Of a stretch of 64,000 nucleotides of DNA, positions 17,181-26,375 are shown one piece after another; within the stretch, counting starts at the first letter, position 1, and the number at the start of each line of letters is the position of its first letter. The translations under genes and the position numbers were made by a program. The notes under the pieces are model-generated. The model was not told where the DNA came from, did not search any database, and saw nothing but the letters and a program-made list of their open reading frames with translations. Source of the stretch: DQWO01 sp964478545 (GTDB taxonomy: Bacteria; Desulfobacterota; Anaeroferrophillalia; Anaeroferrophillales; Anaeroferrophillaceae). The DNA is taken from contig CAYZIS010000007.1 of assembly GCA_964478545.1 (NCBI GenBank), forward strand, positions 21,330 through 85,329. Reading direction: 5' to 3'.

Positions 17181-17190
17181 AAATCATCAA

Positions 17191-18627
17191 TCAATCGGCA
17201 GCAGCCTTCTGTTCCATCATGATCTTGGCGATGGTAAAGCGGGAAGCGGATTCATGTACCGTCTGCATGACTTTTGCGGTCAACTTGCCCCCTGGGCTGT
17301 TTCCCGGCTGTTTGCCCCAGATGAGGTCGATGATGGCGGTGGGTTTCATGGTTTCTGCCGGGCCAGCCGGCATTAGATAGTCCTCATTACCGTTAACCTG
17401 TCGTAAGAGCCCGGCATTCAGTAAATCAGCACTGATGTTCTGGATTGTCGGCTCCAGTTCATTCATCCTTTGGGCCACGTCCCCTAAACTGCTTCGTTTT
17501 TGCTGTTGAAAATCCTTGAAGATAAGTGTCAGTAAATCCAGACTGAGAGCAAGTCGCCTTACCGGGGTGATGATTGTTTGTTTTGGTTGGTAATAACGAT
17601 AAGTCTGGAGGGCGAAGGCTACTTCAGCCCCGGTGAGAAAAACAATCCAGCCTAAGTGTATCCAGAGTAAAAACAGTGGTACGGTGGCAAACGAACCATA
17701 AATGGCATTATACCTGGCGACACCGATCTGCAGATGTAAATAGATCCTTTGGATCAGCAGCAAACCAATGGTTCCCGCCAGGCCGCCGGCCAGGGCCGGA
17801 CGAAATCGTATTTTGGTATTGGGTAAAAATTGGTAAAGCAAAGTGAAGGTGCCGGTAAGTACAAGGAAAGGAAAGAGCTCTGAACTCATGATCAGAAGCC
17901 AGTTGGCCGGCAGTAAATATTTCAGTTTATCAATCAGTAGCGGGCTGTCCAGCGCCGCGGACATCCCCAGGCCGGCATTGATGGCAATGGGAAAGAGAAC
18001 CATCAGGGCCAGATAATCCATGATCCGTCGGCCAAAAGGACGGCCGCATGGAGCCCTCCAAATGGCATTCATGGCTCCTTCAATGCTGCCGATAACCATA
18101 ATCACGGTAAAAAATAAAATAATAATTCCCGCAGCGCCCAGGGTGGCAAAGTTGGTACGATCAACATAGTCAAAAACCTGATCAACCGCGGCCCGTAAAT
18201 GGCTGCTGAAATCTTTGCCGGCAGGCTTGCCATCCTGACGGCTGTCTTCGGTCGAAGTATCTGTAGCAGAGAGGGGAGGCGTTTCCTGATCTCTTGCCGT
18301 GGTTTTCTCCGGTTCCGCTGAAACCTGGGCTATCAGTTTATAGGCGGTTTCCCGAAGCTGATCGCCAGCACCCAGGCCCTTGAGAACCGCGGTACTCAGT
18401 GCCAGCATGGGAACCAGGGATAAGACAATGGTGAACGTAAGAGCACTGGCTCTTGAGGTTACGGCGTCTTTCTTGAATTCCTGTAGGATGATGGCGCAAA
18501 CGCGCAAGAAGAGAAAAAACCGCTGTTGCCACCAGTTCCCCTCTGGTTCAGCCCAGATTCTGGCCAGGAATTCTTTTAGCTGTTTCCGGCCATTTAATGC
18601 TTTTGGTTCCTTTGCTTTTATTCGCAT
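17191..18627 (-). CDS. YihY family inner membrane protein with C-terminal winged helix
   Basis: A 478-residue member of the YihY/BrkB family (long mislabelled ribonuclease BN). About six transmembrane segments are visible: around 60-85, 165-190, 210-235, 250-275, 285-300 and 320-345. Between the first two lies a low-complexity acidic/Pro/Thr loop (about 102-140). The C-terminal 110 residues (LALSLDLLTLIFKDF, SSLGDVAQRMNEL, LLNAGLLRQV) read as a winged helix, a common deltaproteobacterial extension. The function of the family is unsettled; transport or envelope roles have been proposed. It is convergent with the BtuD-like gene. Confidence 0.85.
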   Translation of the reverse strand: MRIKAKEPKALNGRKQLKEFLARIWAEPEGNWWQQRFFLFLRVCAIILQEFKKDAVTSRASALTFTIVLSLVPMLALSTAVLKGLGAGDQLRETAYKLIAQVSAEPEKTTARDQETPPLSATDTSTEDSRQDGKPAGKDFSSHLRAAVDQVFDYVDRTNFATLGAAGIIILFFTVIMVIGSIEGAMNAIWRAPCGRPFGRRIMDYLALMVLFPIAINAGLGMSAALDSPLLIDKLKYLLPANWLLIMSSELFPFLVLTGTFTLLYQFLPNTKIRFRPALAGGLAGTIGLLLIQRIYLHLQIGVARYNAIYGSFATVPLFLLWIHLGWIVFLTGAEVAFALQTYRYYQPKQTIITPVRRLALSLDLLTLIFKDFQQQKRSSLGDVAQRMNELEPTIQNISADLLNAGLLRQVNGNEDYLMPAGPAETMKPTAIIDLIWGKQPGNSPGGKLTAKVMQTVHESASRFTIAKIMMEQKAAAD

Positions 18628-18698
18628 GGGATATGTCCTGTTTTGTCTGTCACAGTGCGGTTCGGCGTCTGGTGGAGCTTATTCAGTTTTCATTTGTA

Positions 18699-19904
18699 TC
18701 ATGTCCATGAGCTGAGCTGATCGAAAATTTCTTCCTGACTGACCACCTGCTGTCGAGGGGCTGGAAGCCAGCGTGGTATGCCGGCAATGATTTTCAGCAA
18801 GCAGGTTGAATGTTTCTGCGTTCCCCGGATCAAATCAGCAAACTGCTGGTTGACCCACTCATTTTTTACCAGCCAGTTAAAAGTTAGGTAGGTATTGCAA
18901 TAAATAATATCGGCCAGTATCCGGGAAAAAAGCAGCTCTCTGGTAATTACTTTAATTCTCCGATTATAACTTTTTTCCAGACTGCTCCTGCCGCCAAGAA
19001 AATCCATGATGCTTTTCTCTGCCAGCCGGGCACTTTGCAGGGCGTAATAAATTCCTTCGCCGAAAACGCTTTCACACAGACCGGCTGCATCACCTGCAAG
19101 CAGAATATTTCCCCGGCTGATCTTTGCCCCTATGGGTTTAACTGGCAGGGCTCCACCCCTGATCCCCTCAAGTCGGCAAGTTTGTAACAGCGGGTTTTTA
19201 GCCGCAAATTCTGCCAGCAGGCGGCGTAGCGGTCGGTTTTTCGTTGTTGTGGCAACCTTGTAGAGTCCGATATTGAAATGATCCCTTTTGGGGAATATCC
19301 AGCCGTAACCTTTGTGAATGGCTCCGAAATCAAGCCATGTCCGGGAACTAAAACCTTCAAGTACTCGATGATTTTCAGGGTAGGCTCTGGCCTGAATTGC
19401 ATGGGCCAGGCAGGGCCTTTTGTCGGGAAAAAGTTGTTTACGTACTGTACTGAATACACCATCGGCTCCCACCAGGATTCTGGCTGCTACCTGACCCTCA
19501 GAGGTTGAAACCGTGACGGTTGTGCCCTGGGGGGAAAAATGTCTGAATGTTGCCGGTGCCATCAGTGTTGCTCCGGCATTTACAGCTTGTTGGGCTAGGT
19601 AATGATCAAAATTTGACCTGCTGACCGTGTAGCCGGCTCCGGGCATTTCCTGGTAAAAGACACCCTTGTCCTTGAAAGCCAGATAGGTTCCGGAAATTAT
19701 CCTGGCATCGATTGACGTCGGGGAAAGGCTGAGCTGCCTGAATGATTTTTGGGACAGGCCGCCCCCACATACTTTGGGCCGGGGAAGAGGCGATTGCTCG
19801 ATTATGATTACCGAAAGCTGCTGATGGGCCAGCAGTGTGGCCAGATATCCGCCTGCCGGCCCGGCACCGATGATACAGACATCGTATATCTTGTGTTTTT
19901 CCAT
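18699..19904 (-). CDS. Geranylgeranyl reductase family flavoprotein
   Basis: A 401-residue FAD-dependent oxidoreductase. The dinucleotide motif CIIGAGPAGGYLATLLA sits at about 9-25, GADGVFSTVRK at about 150 and GNILLAGDAAGLCESVFGEG at about 275, which is the GGR/PHBH pattern. Such enzymes saturate isoprenoid double bonds (quinone side chains or lipids), which would fit the prenyltransferase at 2137. The start is ATG 19904; the longer frame to 20081 is antisense to the tRNA and must be wrong. A terminator and the tRNA-Ser lie just upstream. The substrate cannot be read from the sequence. Confidence 0.85.
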   Translation of the reverse strand: MEKHKIYDVCIIGAGPAGGYLATLLAHQQLSVIIIEQSPLPRPKVCGGGLSQKSFRQLSLSPTSIDARIISGTYLAFKDKGVFYQEMPGAGYTVSRSNFDHYLAQQAVNAGATLMAPATFRHFSPQGTTVTVSTSEGQVAARILVGADGVFSTVRKQLFPDKRPCLAHAIQARAYPENHRVLEGFSSRTWLDFGAIHKGYGWIFPKRDHFNIGLYKVATTTKNRPLRRLLAEFAAKNPLLQTCRLEGIRGGALPVKPIGAKISRGNILLAGDAAGLCESVFGEGIYYALQSARLAEKSIMDFLGGRSSLEKSYNRRIKVITRELLFSRILADIIYCNTYLTFNWLVKNEWVNQQFADLIRGTQKHSTCLLKIIAGIPRWLPAPRQQVVSQEEIFDQLSSWT

Positions 19905-19925
19905 GACCTGGCTGCCGTAAAAATT

Positions 19926-19958
19926 AAAAGGACTTCCGGGAGTCCGGAAAGTCCTTTT
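19926..19958 (-). terminator. Rho-independent terminator of the tRNA-Ser gene
   Basis: A near-perfect stem AAAAGGACTT(C/T)CCGG against its complement with a 5-base loop. On the minus strand it ends in TTTT directly after the tRNA 3' end. It separates the tRNA transcript from the flavoprotein gene. Confidence 0.8.
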
Positions 19959-19960
19959 AA

Positions 19961-20049
19961 TGGCGGAGAGAGTGGGATTCGAACCCACGGTGAGCGTAGC
20001 CCACAGCTGATTTCGAGTCAACCGCCTTCGACCTCTCGGCCATCTCTCC
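19961..20049 (-). tRNA. tRNA-Ser (anticodon CGA)
   Basis: An 89-nt class II tRNA. The acceptor stem GGAGAGA pairs with TCTCTCC, followed by discriminator G and an encoded CCA. The D arm has GGCCGAGAGGTCGAAGGC. The anticodon stem GTTGA/TCAGC encloses loop CTCGAAA, giving anticodon CGA for UCG. There is a long variable arm (GTGGGCTACGCTCAC), and the T loop TTCGAAT is intact. Found by folding the sequence by eye. Confidence 0.95.
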
Positions 20050-20086
20050 GATTGTGAACTCCTGCATTGGCATAATTCCAACTAGT

Positions 20087-20130
20087 GTTCATCCGGAAAC
20101 CTTCATTTCCTGATGAACGCTTTTCCGGAT
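20087..20130. repeat. CATCCGGAAAC hairpin upstream of the tRNA
   Basis: GTTCATCCGGAAAC pairs with GATGAAC and with TTTTCCGGAT in an overlapping way. It is the same sequence family as 12917-12944, 25044-25069 and 33461-33602. The rest of the 276-bp spacer 20050-20325 holds only A/T-rich DNA and an AGCTGAAAGC fragment. Confidence 0.65.
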
Positions 20131-20325
20131 AAAAATCAATTATACCACACCGGCAGGGGATTGACAAATGCCGGATGTGAAAAATAAGAATGTTTTTTTT
20201 CAACTTTCAGCAGTCACTTGTGCAGGTGTTTTTCTTTGTGTTCTCCAAGTCTTGGCAGTGGCATTCAACGCAATTGTCGAAAATAATAAGATATCGGCTG
20301 GTTAAGCTGAGAGCTGAAAGCTTTG

Positions 20326-21495
20326 TTATATCCCGGCTCCCTCCCTCAGGATGTTAGCCATGTCGGTTTTTTCCCAGGTGAATCCTGGTTCTGTCCGGCC
20401 AAAATGACCATAAGCTGCAGTTTGTAGATAGATGGGGTGTAAAAGATCAAGTTTTTCAATAATGGCTGCTGGTCGCAGATCAAAGTATTTTCTCACCAGT
20501 ACAGATATTTTTTCCGAAGGAATTTTCCCGGTGCCGAAACAGTTGATCATCACACTGACCGGCTGGGCGACTCCAATGGCATAGGCCAGCTGGACTTCGC
20601 ATCGTTCAGCCAGCCCGGCAGCGACAATATTTTTGGCAATATAGCGGGCCATATAGGAGGCGCTGCGATCGACTTTGGAGGGATCCTTGCCGGAAAAACA
20701 GCCTCCCCCATGACTTCCCTGTCCCCCATAGGTGTCGACGATAATCTTTCTTCCGGTCAGACCACAGTCTCCCATGGGGCCGCCGACAACAAAGCGTCCG
20801 GTAGGATTGATGAAAAATTTGGTTTTCTGGTCAATCATTTCAGCTGGCATGACCGGTTTAATAACCTGCTCAATGATGCTTTCCTTGAGGTCATTGTAAG
20901 CAATATCCGGGGTATGCTGGCTGGAAACCACCACCGTGTCAACACGTGTTGGTTTGTGGTCCACATATTCAATAGTTACCTGGGATTTTCCATCGGGGCG
21001 GAGAAAAGGCAAATGTTCATTCTTGCGCTGCCTGGCCAGCTCCCTGGTCAACCGATGGGCATAGACAATCGGCATGGGCATTAATTCCTGGGTATCATTG
21101 CAGGCATAGCCGAACATCAAACCCTGGTCTCCAGCACCCTGGTCCTTGTAAAGACCTTCGCCGGCGGTGACGCCAACGGAAATATCAGGAGATTGTTTGT
21201 CAATGCTGGTCAGCACGGCACAGGTTTCCCAGTCAAAGCCCATGGCTGAATCATGATAGCCAATTTCCTTGATAGTCTGTCGGACTACAGCCGGGATGTC
21301 AACATAACAACTGGTGGTGATTTCGCCGGCAATGACTGCCATGCCGGTGGTCACCATAGTTTCACAGGCGACCCGACCATGCGTGTCTTGTTCGATGATA
21401 TTATCAAGGATGGCATCAGAAATCTGGTCGGCAATCTTATCAGGATGTCCTTCCGTGACTGATTCAGAGGTGAAGAGGTAGTCGTGCATACTCAT
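20326..21495 (-). CDS. metK: S-adenosylmethionine synthetase MetK
   Basis: A 389-residue enzyme making SAM from methionine and ATP. The family blocks are present: SESVTEGHPDKIADQISDA (about 10-28), GAGDQGLMFGYA (about 118-129) and GGGCFSGKDPSKVDRS (about 263-278). The length is normal. It is the last gene of the long minus-strand block, 41 bases after ptsI, with an AGGAGAAG ribosome site. No SAM riboswitch is visible between ptsI and metK. Product SAM also serves the radical SAM protein HemW and the SAM hydrolase in this window. Confidence 0.97.
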   Translation of the reverse strand: MSMHDYLFTSESVTEGHPDKIADQISDAILDNIIEQDTHGRVACETMVTTGMAVIAGEITTSCYVDIPAVVRQTIKEIGYHDSAMGFDWETCAVLTSIDKQSPDISVGVTAGEGLYKDQGAGDQGLMFGYACNDTQELMPMPIVYAHRLTRELARQRKNEHLPFLRPDGKSQVTIEYVDHKPTRVDTVVVSSQHTPDIAYNDLKESIIEQVIKPVMPAEMIDQKTKFFINPTGRFVVGGPMGDCGLTGRKIIVDTYGGQGSHGGGCFSGKDPSKVDRSASYMARYIAKNIVAAGLAERCEVQLAYAIGVAQPVSVMINCFGTGKIPSEKISVLVRKYFDLRPAAIIEKLDLLHPIYLQTAAYGHFGRTEPGFTWEKTDMANILREGAGI

Positions 21496-21536
21496 AAAAC
21501 TTCTCCTTTATCTATCTGTTTAGATTTGCAATATTT

Positions 21537-23333
21537 TTAATTGTTTTGCAGATTCATCAGCAGATCATCTGGAAATCGCTGACGCATTTGTTCAGCCACA
21601 TACTCCTCCACTTCAGTGGCGACTTTGAAGGTCAAACACTTGGTGACAATTTCACGGGCTTCTTTATACGTACTGTTTCGAATGATTTTCTTGATATAGG
21701 GAATAGAAAGAGGGTTCATGCTCAACTGATCCAGCCCGAGTCCCATCAATACCAGTGTGTATAATGGTTCGCCAGCCATTTCACCGCAGACGCTGACCGG
21801 AATACCATTGCCATGGGCGGCTTCGATGGTGTTCTGCAGCAATCTGAGAATGGAAGGGTGCAGGGGTTCATAAAAACATGAAACATGCTCGTTAACTCGG
21901 TCAACGGCCAGGGTATATTGAATCAGATCATTGGTGCCAACACTGAAGTAGTCCACCTCAGGTGCCAGCAGATCAGCGATGACTGCGGCGGAAGGTACTT
22001 CAATCATGATCCCGACGGGAATGTTTTCATCAAAAGGGATACCCTGGTGGCGCAGCTCCTCTTTAACCTCAGCCAGAATACCGATGGCCTGTCTTATATC
22101 ACGAACTCCGGAGATCATCGGGAAGAGAATCTTAACCTTGCCATGATGACTGGCTCTGAGTATACCCCGCAGTTGCTGGCAAAAAATTGCCTTTTGCTCG
22201 AAACACAGGCGAATGCCTCGTAAACCCATGGCCGGATTAATGGTGTCTTCATGAAAATTATGACTGGAAAGCTTATCATAGCCGAGATCAAGGGTTCTGA
22301 TGGTAATTTCCTGTCCTGAAGCATTCTGAAGAGCTCTTTTATAGGTCAGATAATGTTCTTCTTCGGAAGGAAGATCACTCCGGTTGAGATAAATGAACTC
22401 TGTGCGATATAACCCGACAGCTCCCGCCCCATGAGAAACTGCCGATTCTGCTTCTTCAGGGTTTTCAATATTGGCTGCCAGTTCAATGGTATAGCCATCT
22501 TTGGTCAGTGGGGATAAGTGCCGGTTCTGGATCAGTTGCTGCTGAAAAAAACGATGTTTTTCTGCTTTTTCCCTATAGGTACGGATTTGTTCGGCGGTAG
22601 GGGAAACGATGATCCGGCCATCAATGGCATCAACGATCAGTTGATTGCCACCGTTAATCATTTCTGTGGCCCGCTCCAGCCCAACCACGGCAGGTATTTC
22701 CATTGAGCGGGCAATGATGGCCGTATGGGAAGTACGACCACCCAGGTCAGTAACAAAAGCTTTTACCTTGTTTAAATTCAACTGCATGGTATCGGCAGGT
22801 GAAAGATCATGGGCGATGAGAATGACATTTTTGCTTATTTTGTCGATGCTGTCATAGTCACTTTTCATCAATTGGCGCAGAATCCGCTCCGCTACATGGG
22901 TTATATCGGCTTGTCGTTCCCTCATGTACGGATCATCCATGCGATTGAAAATCTTTTTGATTTTTTCCACATTCAGACTGAGGGCCCATTCCGCGCTAAT
23001 CTTTTTTTCCTGAATCAGCTTAACTGTATCATCAGTGAGCATTTTATCGTCCATCATCATCAGATGAACGTCAAACAGGTAAAGATGTTTTTGCTTGCCG
23101 TTGTTTTCGGCTGCGGTTTCAACTAACTTTTCGTGTCCATCAAGCAATTCCTGGCGGGCGGCGGCAATGGCATGTAAATAGTGTTCTATCTCCGCCTGAA
23201 CCTGCTCGCTGGGAATCTTTTCCATGACTGGCTTGAGCTTGGCCCGGTCCAGCAAAAAAGCCCTGCCGATGACAACTCCGGGAGAAACGCCTATGCCCTG
23301 TAAAATACATTGATTGTTACCAGTTTTATTCAT
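21537..23333 (-). CDS. ptsI: PTS enzyme I (phosphoenolpyruvate-protein phosphotransferase)
   Basis: A 598-residue cytosolic enzyme that takes phosphate from PEP and passes it to HPr. The phosphorylated histidine is His203 in GGRTSHTAIIARS. The PEP-binding barrel carries GLYRTEFIYLNR (about 319), SVGTNDLIQYTLAVDR and the catalytic cysteine in VSVCGEMAG near 502. The length is normal for the sugar-type enzyme, with no N-terminal GAF domain, so it is not the PtsP type. The HPr gene lies 441 bp upstream, with a MITE and another repeat in between. It serves the mannose-class EII and probably PtsN. Confidence 0.96.
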   Translation of the reverse strand: MNKTGNNQCILQGIGVSPGVVIGRAFLLDRAKLKPVMEKIPSEQVQAEIEHYLHAIAAARQELLDGHEKLVETAAENNGKQKHLYLFDVHLMMMDDKMLTDDTVKLIQEKKISAEWALSLNVEKIKKIFNRMDDPYMRERQADITHVAERILRQLMKSDYDSIDKISKNVILIAHDLSPADTMQLNLNKVKAFVTDLGGRTSHTAIIARSMEIPAVVGLERATEMINGGNQLIVDAIDGRIIVSPTAEQIRTYREKAEKHRFFQQQLIQNRHLSPLTKDGYTIELAANIENPEEAESAVSHGAGAVGLYRTEFIYLNRSDLPSEEEHYLTYKRALQNASGQEITIRTLDLGYDKLSSHNFHEDTINPAMGLRGIRLCFEQKAIFCQQLRGILRASHHGKVKILFPMISGVRDIRQAIGILAEVKEELRHQGIPFDENIPVGIMIEVPSAAVIADLLAPEVDYFSVGTNDLIQYTLAVDRVNEHVSCFYEPLHPSILRLLQNTIEAAHGNGIPVSVCGEMAGEPLYTLVLMGLGLDQLSMNPLSIPYIKKIIRNSTYKEAREIVTKCLTFKVATEVEEYVAEQMRQRFPDDLLMNLQNN

Positions 23334-23364
23334 GGTTTACACTTTCCTTAAATGTATTTTTTAG

Positions 23365-23616
23365 CAGTAGTGTCCGGTTAGGAACTTGCATATTGTCAAC
23401 TGGAGCTGATTTCAGCGCTTTTTGGCGCTCGATAGTCTGCTTTTCCAACAGCTCATGGCGCTAAAATTGACAAACTCGCCCTTTTGGGCTCAAACATATC
23501 AATTTTTACGCTCTATTCGCTGGGAAAAGTAACGAGCTATCCTCACGATGTCGCGCTTGAAACAGCACTGGTTAACAATATCACCCACTACGCAAAAAGC
23601 AGACCGGACAACGCTG
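23365..23616. mobile_element. 252-bp MITE, copy B, with 9-bp target duplication
   Basis: The ends are CAGTAGTGTCCGG and CCGGACAACGCTG. The flanks are ATTTTTTAG (23356-23364) and ATTTTTTAT (23617-23625), an 8/9 match. The interior is the diverged reverse orientation of the copy at 6363-6611, including TTTCAGCGCTTTTTGGCGCTCG. It lies between ptsI and the HPr gene. Confidence 0.88.
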
Positions 23617-23636
23617 ATTTTTTATCTAAAGTGAGC

Positions 23637-23772
23637 GATCAGCTTTAGCTTTTGGCAGTTAGTTTAATGATCACAGGGTAATTAGTATTATAAATTTTTT
23701 CCCGTTATATCTTGCTACTGTTTGACGTAAGGACCTGATTTTTCGAAGCTAAATGCTAATGGCTTAACTTGG
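23637..23772. repeat. TAGCTTTTGGCAGTTAG-type 150-bp repeat, copy 1
   Basis: It starts AGCTTTAGCTTTTGGCAGTTAG and ends GAAGCTAAATGCTAATGGC, with a shared middle that includes ACGTAA. Similar units are at 24092-24242 and 29517-29672. It lies just downstream of the HPr gene on the minus strand and could act as a terminator-like structure. Confidence 0.6.
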
Positions 23773-23774
23773 CA

Positions 23775-24047
23775 TTATCCTTCCAGCTCACCAAACCCAT
23801 CAGCTATCAGCTTACCCAGTGCTGCCAATGCCTGCTCTTCGTCCGGGCCGTTTGTCTCCACCTGAATGGTGCTTCCCTGGGATGCCGCCAGCAGCAGCAC
23901 TCCCATAATGCTTTTGCCGTTAACCCGAAGTTCATCTTTACCGATGTGGACGTCAGCCTCAAAGGAGTTGGTAGTTTTAACCAGGAGAGACGCCGCCCGG
24001 GCATGTAATCCCAGTTTATTGATGATGATAAATTCTTTTTTTAACAT
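23775..24047 (-). CDS. ptsH: PTS phosphocarrier protein HPr
   Basis: A 90-residue phosphocarrier. His15 in NKLGLHARAA is the EI-dependent site, and Ser46 in VNGKSIMGVLLLAA is the classical HprK site. Both are intact, so this HPr can carry both modifications, matching the hprK gene at 27663. It passes phosphate to EIIA (26372) and probably PtsN (28957). It follows the EIID gene in the block, with repeat DNA on both sides. An overlapping frame at 23807-24004 is a shadow. Confidence 0.96.
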   Translation of the reverse strand: MLKKEFIIINKLGLHARAASLLVKTTNSFEADVHIGKDELRVNGKSIMGVLLLAASQGSTIQVETNGPDEEQALAALGKLIADGFGELEG

Positions 24048-24091
24048 AATGTCATTTCATAGAAATGAGGTAATAAAAATTAGTGCCTGAA

Positions 24092-24242
24092 ATAAGCGGT
24101 TAACAGCTCTTTTAATGATTACAGAACATTCTGCTATTGCAACCTTTCATCCGTTGAGTATTGTTTCTTCTTAACGTAATACCTTGCTTTTGCAAAGCTA
24201 GATGCTAATGGCTGACAGCTAATCGCTCAAGACAGCCTCAAT
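24092..24242. repeat. TAGCTTTTGGCAGTTAG-type 150-bp repeat, copy 2
   Basis: It runs from AGCGGTTAACAGCTC to GGCTGACAGCTAATCGCTC, with the ACGTAATRCCTTG stretch shared with copy 3 at 29517. It lies between EIID and HPr. Together with copy 1 it brackets the HPr gene. Confidence 0.6.
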
Positions 24243-24268
24243 TCAGATAGTGATGTGTTCCTGAGCCG

Positions 24269-25024
24269 TTAACAAAACTGAAACCAATGGTTTGCCATCA
24301 TCGCTATAAATATTATCAGACTTGCACCCTGCAATGCCTGGAATATAGACATTCCCCGTTTTATCCTCCAGGCAAAGAGGCAAATAATACCGATGCTGAG
24401 TAACGAAAGAGGTTTAAAACAAGTGGGGACAGGAATCATCGTCCTTATGAGAAACGGAATGCAAAGAGCTAATAATCCGGCGGTCAAATAGTTTATTATC
24501 ACCTTTACTTTCGGTAGTTGCCAATGGTGGATGGTGTTAACCACATTCAGACCATGCCTGACCCCTTGGATATAAATCAGGTAGCGGATGCTCAGGTGAA
24601 TGACATTGTAGCCGATTAACAGGCTGAAGGGTGCCCATAACCCGCCGCCGATAAAATAGATTAAGACAGCTAAAGATGCCATTGCCGGTTTGATTCCATT
24701 CCAGAAAAAAGCATCCCCAATCGCGCCGTAGAGAGAGTTCAGGTTTTTTCCCAGTAGCAGTCCGTATTCACCCTGGCCACTTTTTTCCAGGTTAATATGT
24801 ATTCCAAGTACTGCTGCCGCCATGATGGGATTGGTATTGAAAAAATCCAGGTAACTTTTTACTTTTTTTGTGAGCTTTTCCCGATCATTTCCATACAGTT
24901 GTTCCAACAGAGGATAGATGGCGTAGGCCAGTCCCATGTTTTGCATCCGGCTGAAATTCCAGGATGCCTGCCAGCAAAGGCTGCGCAAAAAAATTCGCTG
25001 CTCGAGGGGTATCTTAAAACTCAT
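24269..25024 (-). CDS. PTS mannose/fructose/sorbose family EIID
   Basis: A 251-residue membrane subunit of a mannose-class PTS permease. The N-terminal soluble part starts with LRSLCWQASWNFSRMQNMGLAYAI, a typical EIID opening, and NTNPIMAAAVLGIHINLE near 68 and GAIGDAFFWNGIKP near 102 are EIID signatures. Several hydrophobic segments follow. It works with EIIC (25122) to move the sugar. It is slightly shorter than sugar-dedicated EIIDs (about 270-280). The sugar is unknown. Confidence 0.9.
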   Translation of the reverse strand: MSFKIPLEQRIFLRSLCWQASWNFSRMQNMGLAYAIYPLLEQLYGNDREKLTKKVKSYLDFFNTNPIMAAAVLGIHINLEKSGQGEYGLLLGKNLNSLYGAIGDAFFWNGIKPAMASLAVLIYFIGGGLWAPFSLLIGYNVIHLSIRYLIYIQGVRHGLNVVNTIHHWQLPKVKVIINYLTAGLLALCIPFLIRTMIPVPTCFKPLSLLSIGIICLFAWRIKRGMSIFQALQGASLIIFIAMMANHWFQFC

Positions 25025-25043
25025 GGCTAACCTGAATAGTTTC

Positions 25044-25069
25044 CATCCGGAAACTGGTTTTTCCGGATG
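25044..25069. repeat. CATCCGGAAA hairpin between EIIC and EIID
   Basis: CATCCGGAAA (25044-25053) pairs with TTTCCGGATG (25060-25069) around a six-base loop, followed by AACACTAA. It is the same family as at 12917 and 33461 and lies just upstream of the EIID gene. Confidence 0.65.
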
Positions 25070-25121
25070 AACACTAAATAATTAATGCGTTCTCTTGGGT
25101 TTTTTCCCACTCTTCCAAGGG

Positions 25122-25835
25122 TCATGGTTGAAGTAAAAAACTGAAGCCCAAAGCCAGCAGCATAAAGAGTGTCAGAATATTTTTTTTATAGATTCCCGAT
25201 AACAGGGCGGCAATGCCAACCAGAGGGAAAATTATCAGCAAGCCATTCATTATTCTTTGGATGTTTTCAGGAATTAATGAATGAAGATATGGTATTGCCA
25301 GCAATAATATGGTGCTACTGACCAATATGGCCACAAAGTTGCAAACCAGGAAATGTATCAATCCTTTTAAATGCAGTGAAACTGCCTGACTAGGATTGCC
25401 GACGAGTAGGCGGGTCCCCATCTCCGTTAAAATTCTCTCGTTATATTCTCGTACTGTGATATCGATTTTCTTTCCCTGGGAGGCCAGGGGAATCATGGTT
25501 GCAAAAACCAGAAAAGTCAATGAACCAATACTGACTGGATCACTAACATCCAGGGAAGTGACAATAGTTGTGATAACTCCGCTGGCTACCGTGGCGAACA
25601 GGGTGTCATCGTTGGGGATGGCAGCGCCCACCGGCAGCTCGCTGATCCAGAGAAGTTCAATCAGCACCCCGACAAGTAAACCGACGGTTGCATTGCCGCA
25701 TAATAACCCAATAATCGGGGCAAGCACTATCGGCCGGGAGATCATTAATTGTCCCCAGGCAGTGCGGTCCAGGCTCAGCAATGTTCCGACTCCGGCAATT
25801 TTTAAGGCAGCGGTAAGAGATAAAAAAATATTCAT
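25122..25835 (-). CDS. PTS mannose/fructose/sorbose family EIIC
   Basis: A 237-residue integral membrane subunit. The family region PIVLAPIIGLLCGNATVGLLVG (about 35-56) and GAAIPNDDTLFATVASG (about 72-88) mark the EII-Sor C subunit. About six hydrophobic segments are visible. It forms the channel with EIID; phosphate arrives via EIIA and EIIB encoded immediately upstream. In deltaproteobacteria such complete sets sit beside hprK and rapZ and may have regulatory more than nutritional roles; that point is inference. Confidence 0.9.
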   Translation of the reverse strand: MNIFLSLTAALKIAGVGTLLSLDRTAWGQLMISRPIVLAPIIGLLCGNATVGLLVGVLIELLWISELPVGAAIPNDDTLFATVASGVITTIVTSLDVSDPVSIGSLTFLVFATMIPLASQGKKIDITVREYNERILTEMGTRLLVGNPSQAVSLHLKGLIHFLVCNFVAILVSSTILLLAIPYLHSLIPENIQRIMNGLLIIFPLVGIAALLSGIYKKNILTLFMLLALGFSFLLQP

Positions 25836-25871
25836 GGTGATTATTACCGGTTCCTGTGGCCAAATGGTTGA

Positions 25872-26375
25872 TTATGGTAGTATAAATTTTTTGTTGATTA
25901 AAGGGAAAATATCCTGAGGGGGAATTCGTGGTACTGGCTGAACAAAAATAGAAATACCCCGCTGACTGATATCATCCAGTAAAGAAACTTCTTGACGATT
26001 AAGAGAAATTGAAGCTGAAATTTGAGTTTTTCCGCTTTGATAATGAACATTTCCCAGGTTCAGGCGGTTGAAAGGCAGCCCCAGTTTCACTGCCTGATCA
26101 GCGGCATCAATCGAAGAAACCAGCATCATGGTGCGAAATGCCGACTTGTGGCACAGGAAATCATTTTTCAAATAATTGACGGCATCTGCCACGGTTTTAA
26201 TCAGAACCTTTGCCATGGGAGGGGCAGACATCCTCATAATCTTTTTTTTAAATGGGTTATGGAAAACTTCATCATCAGCTACGATAATCTGGTTGATGCT
26301 GAGATATGGTATCCAGGTTTCCACAATCTGGCCATGAATCAGGCGATCATCGACACGTACAAGCAGAGTTGTCAT
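25872..26375 (-). CDS. PTS mannose/fructose/sorbose family EIIB
   Basis: A 167-residue cytosolic EIIB. The phosphorylated histidine is His14 in RVDDRLIHGQIVETW, the clear EIIB-Man/Sor signature. It accepts phosphate from EIIA and hands it to the sugar bound in EIIC/EIID. The gene starts 4 bases inside the EIIA gene (ATGA overlap). The length is normal for the family (about 155-165). Confidence 0.93.
   Translation of the reverse strand: MTTLLVRVDDRLIHGQIVETWIPYLSINQIIVADDEVFHNPFKKKIMRMSAPPMAKVLIKTVADAVNYLKNDFLCHKSAFRTMMLVSSIDAADQAVKLGLPFNRLNLGNVHYQSGKTQISASISLNRQEVSLLDDISQRGISIFVQPVPRIPPQDIFPLINKKFILP

Noticed and set aside
17191..18627. Annotation as ribonuclease BN
   Set aside because: That name for YihY-type membrane proteins is a historical mislabel; true RNase BN is a metallo-beta-lactamase protein.
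20018..20203. 61-codon minus-strand frame over the tRNA
   Set aside because: It overlaps the 5' half of tRNA-Ser and a repeat hairpin; not a gene.
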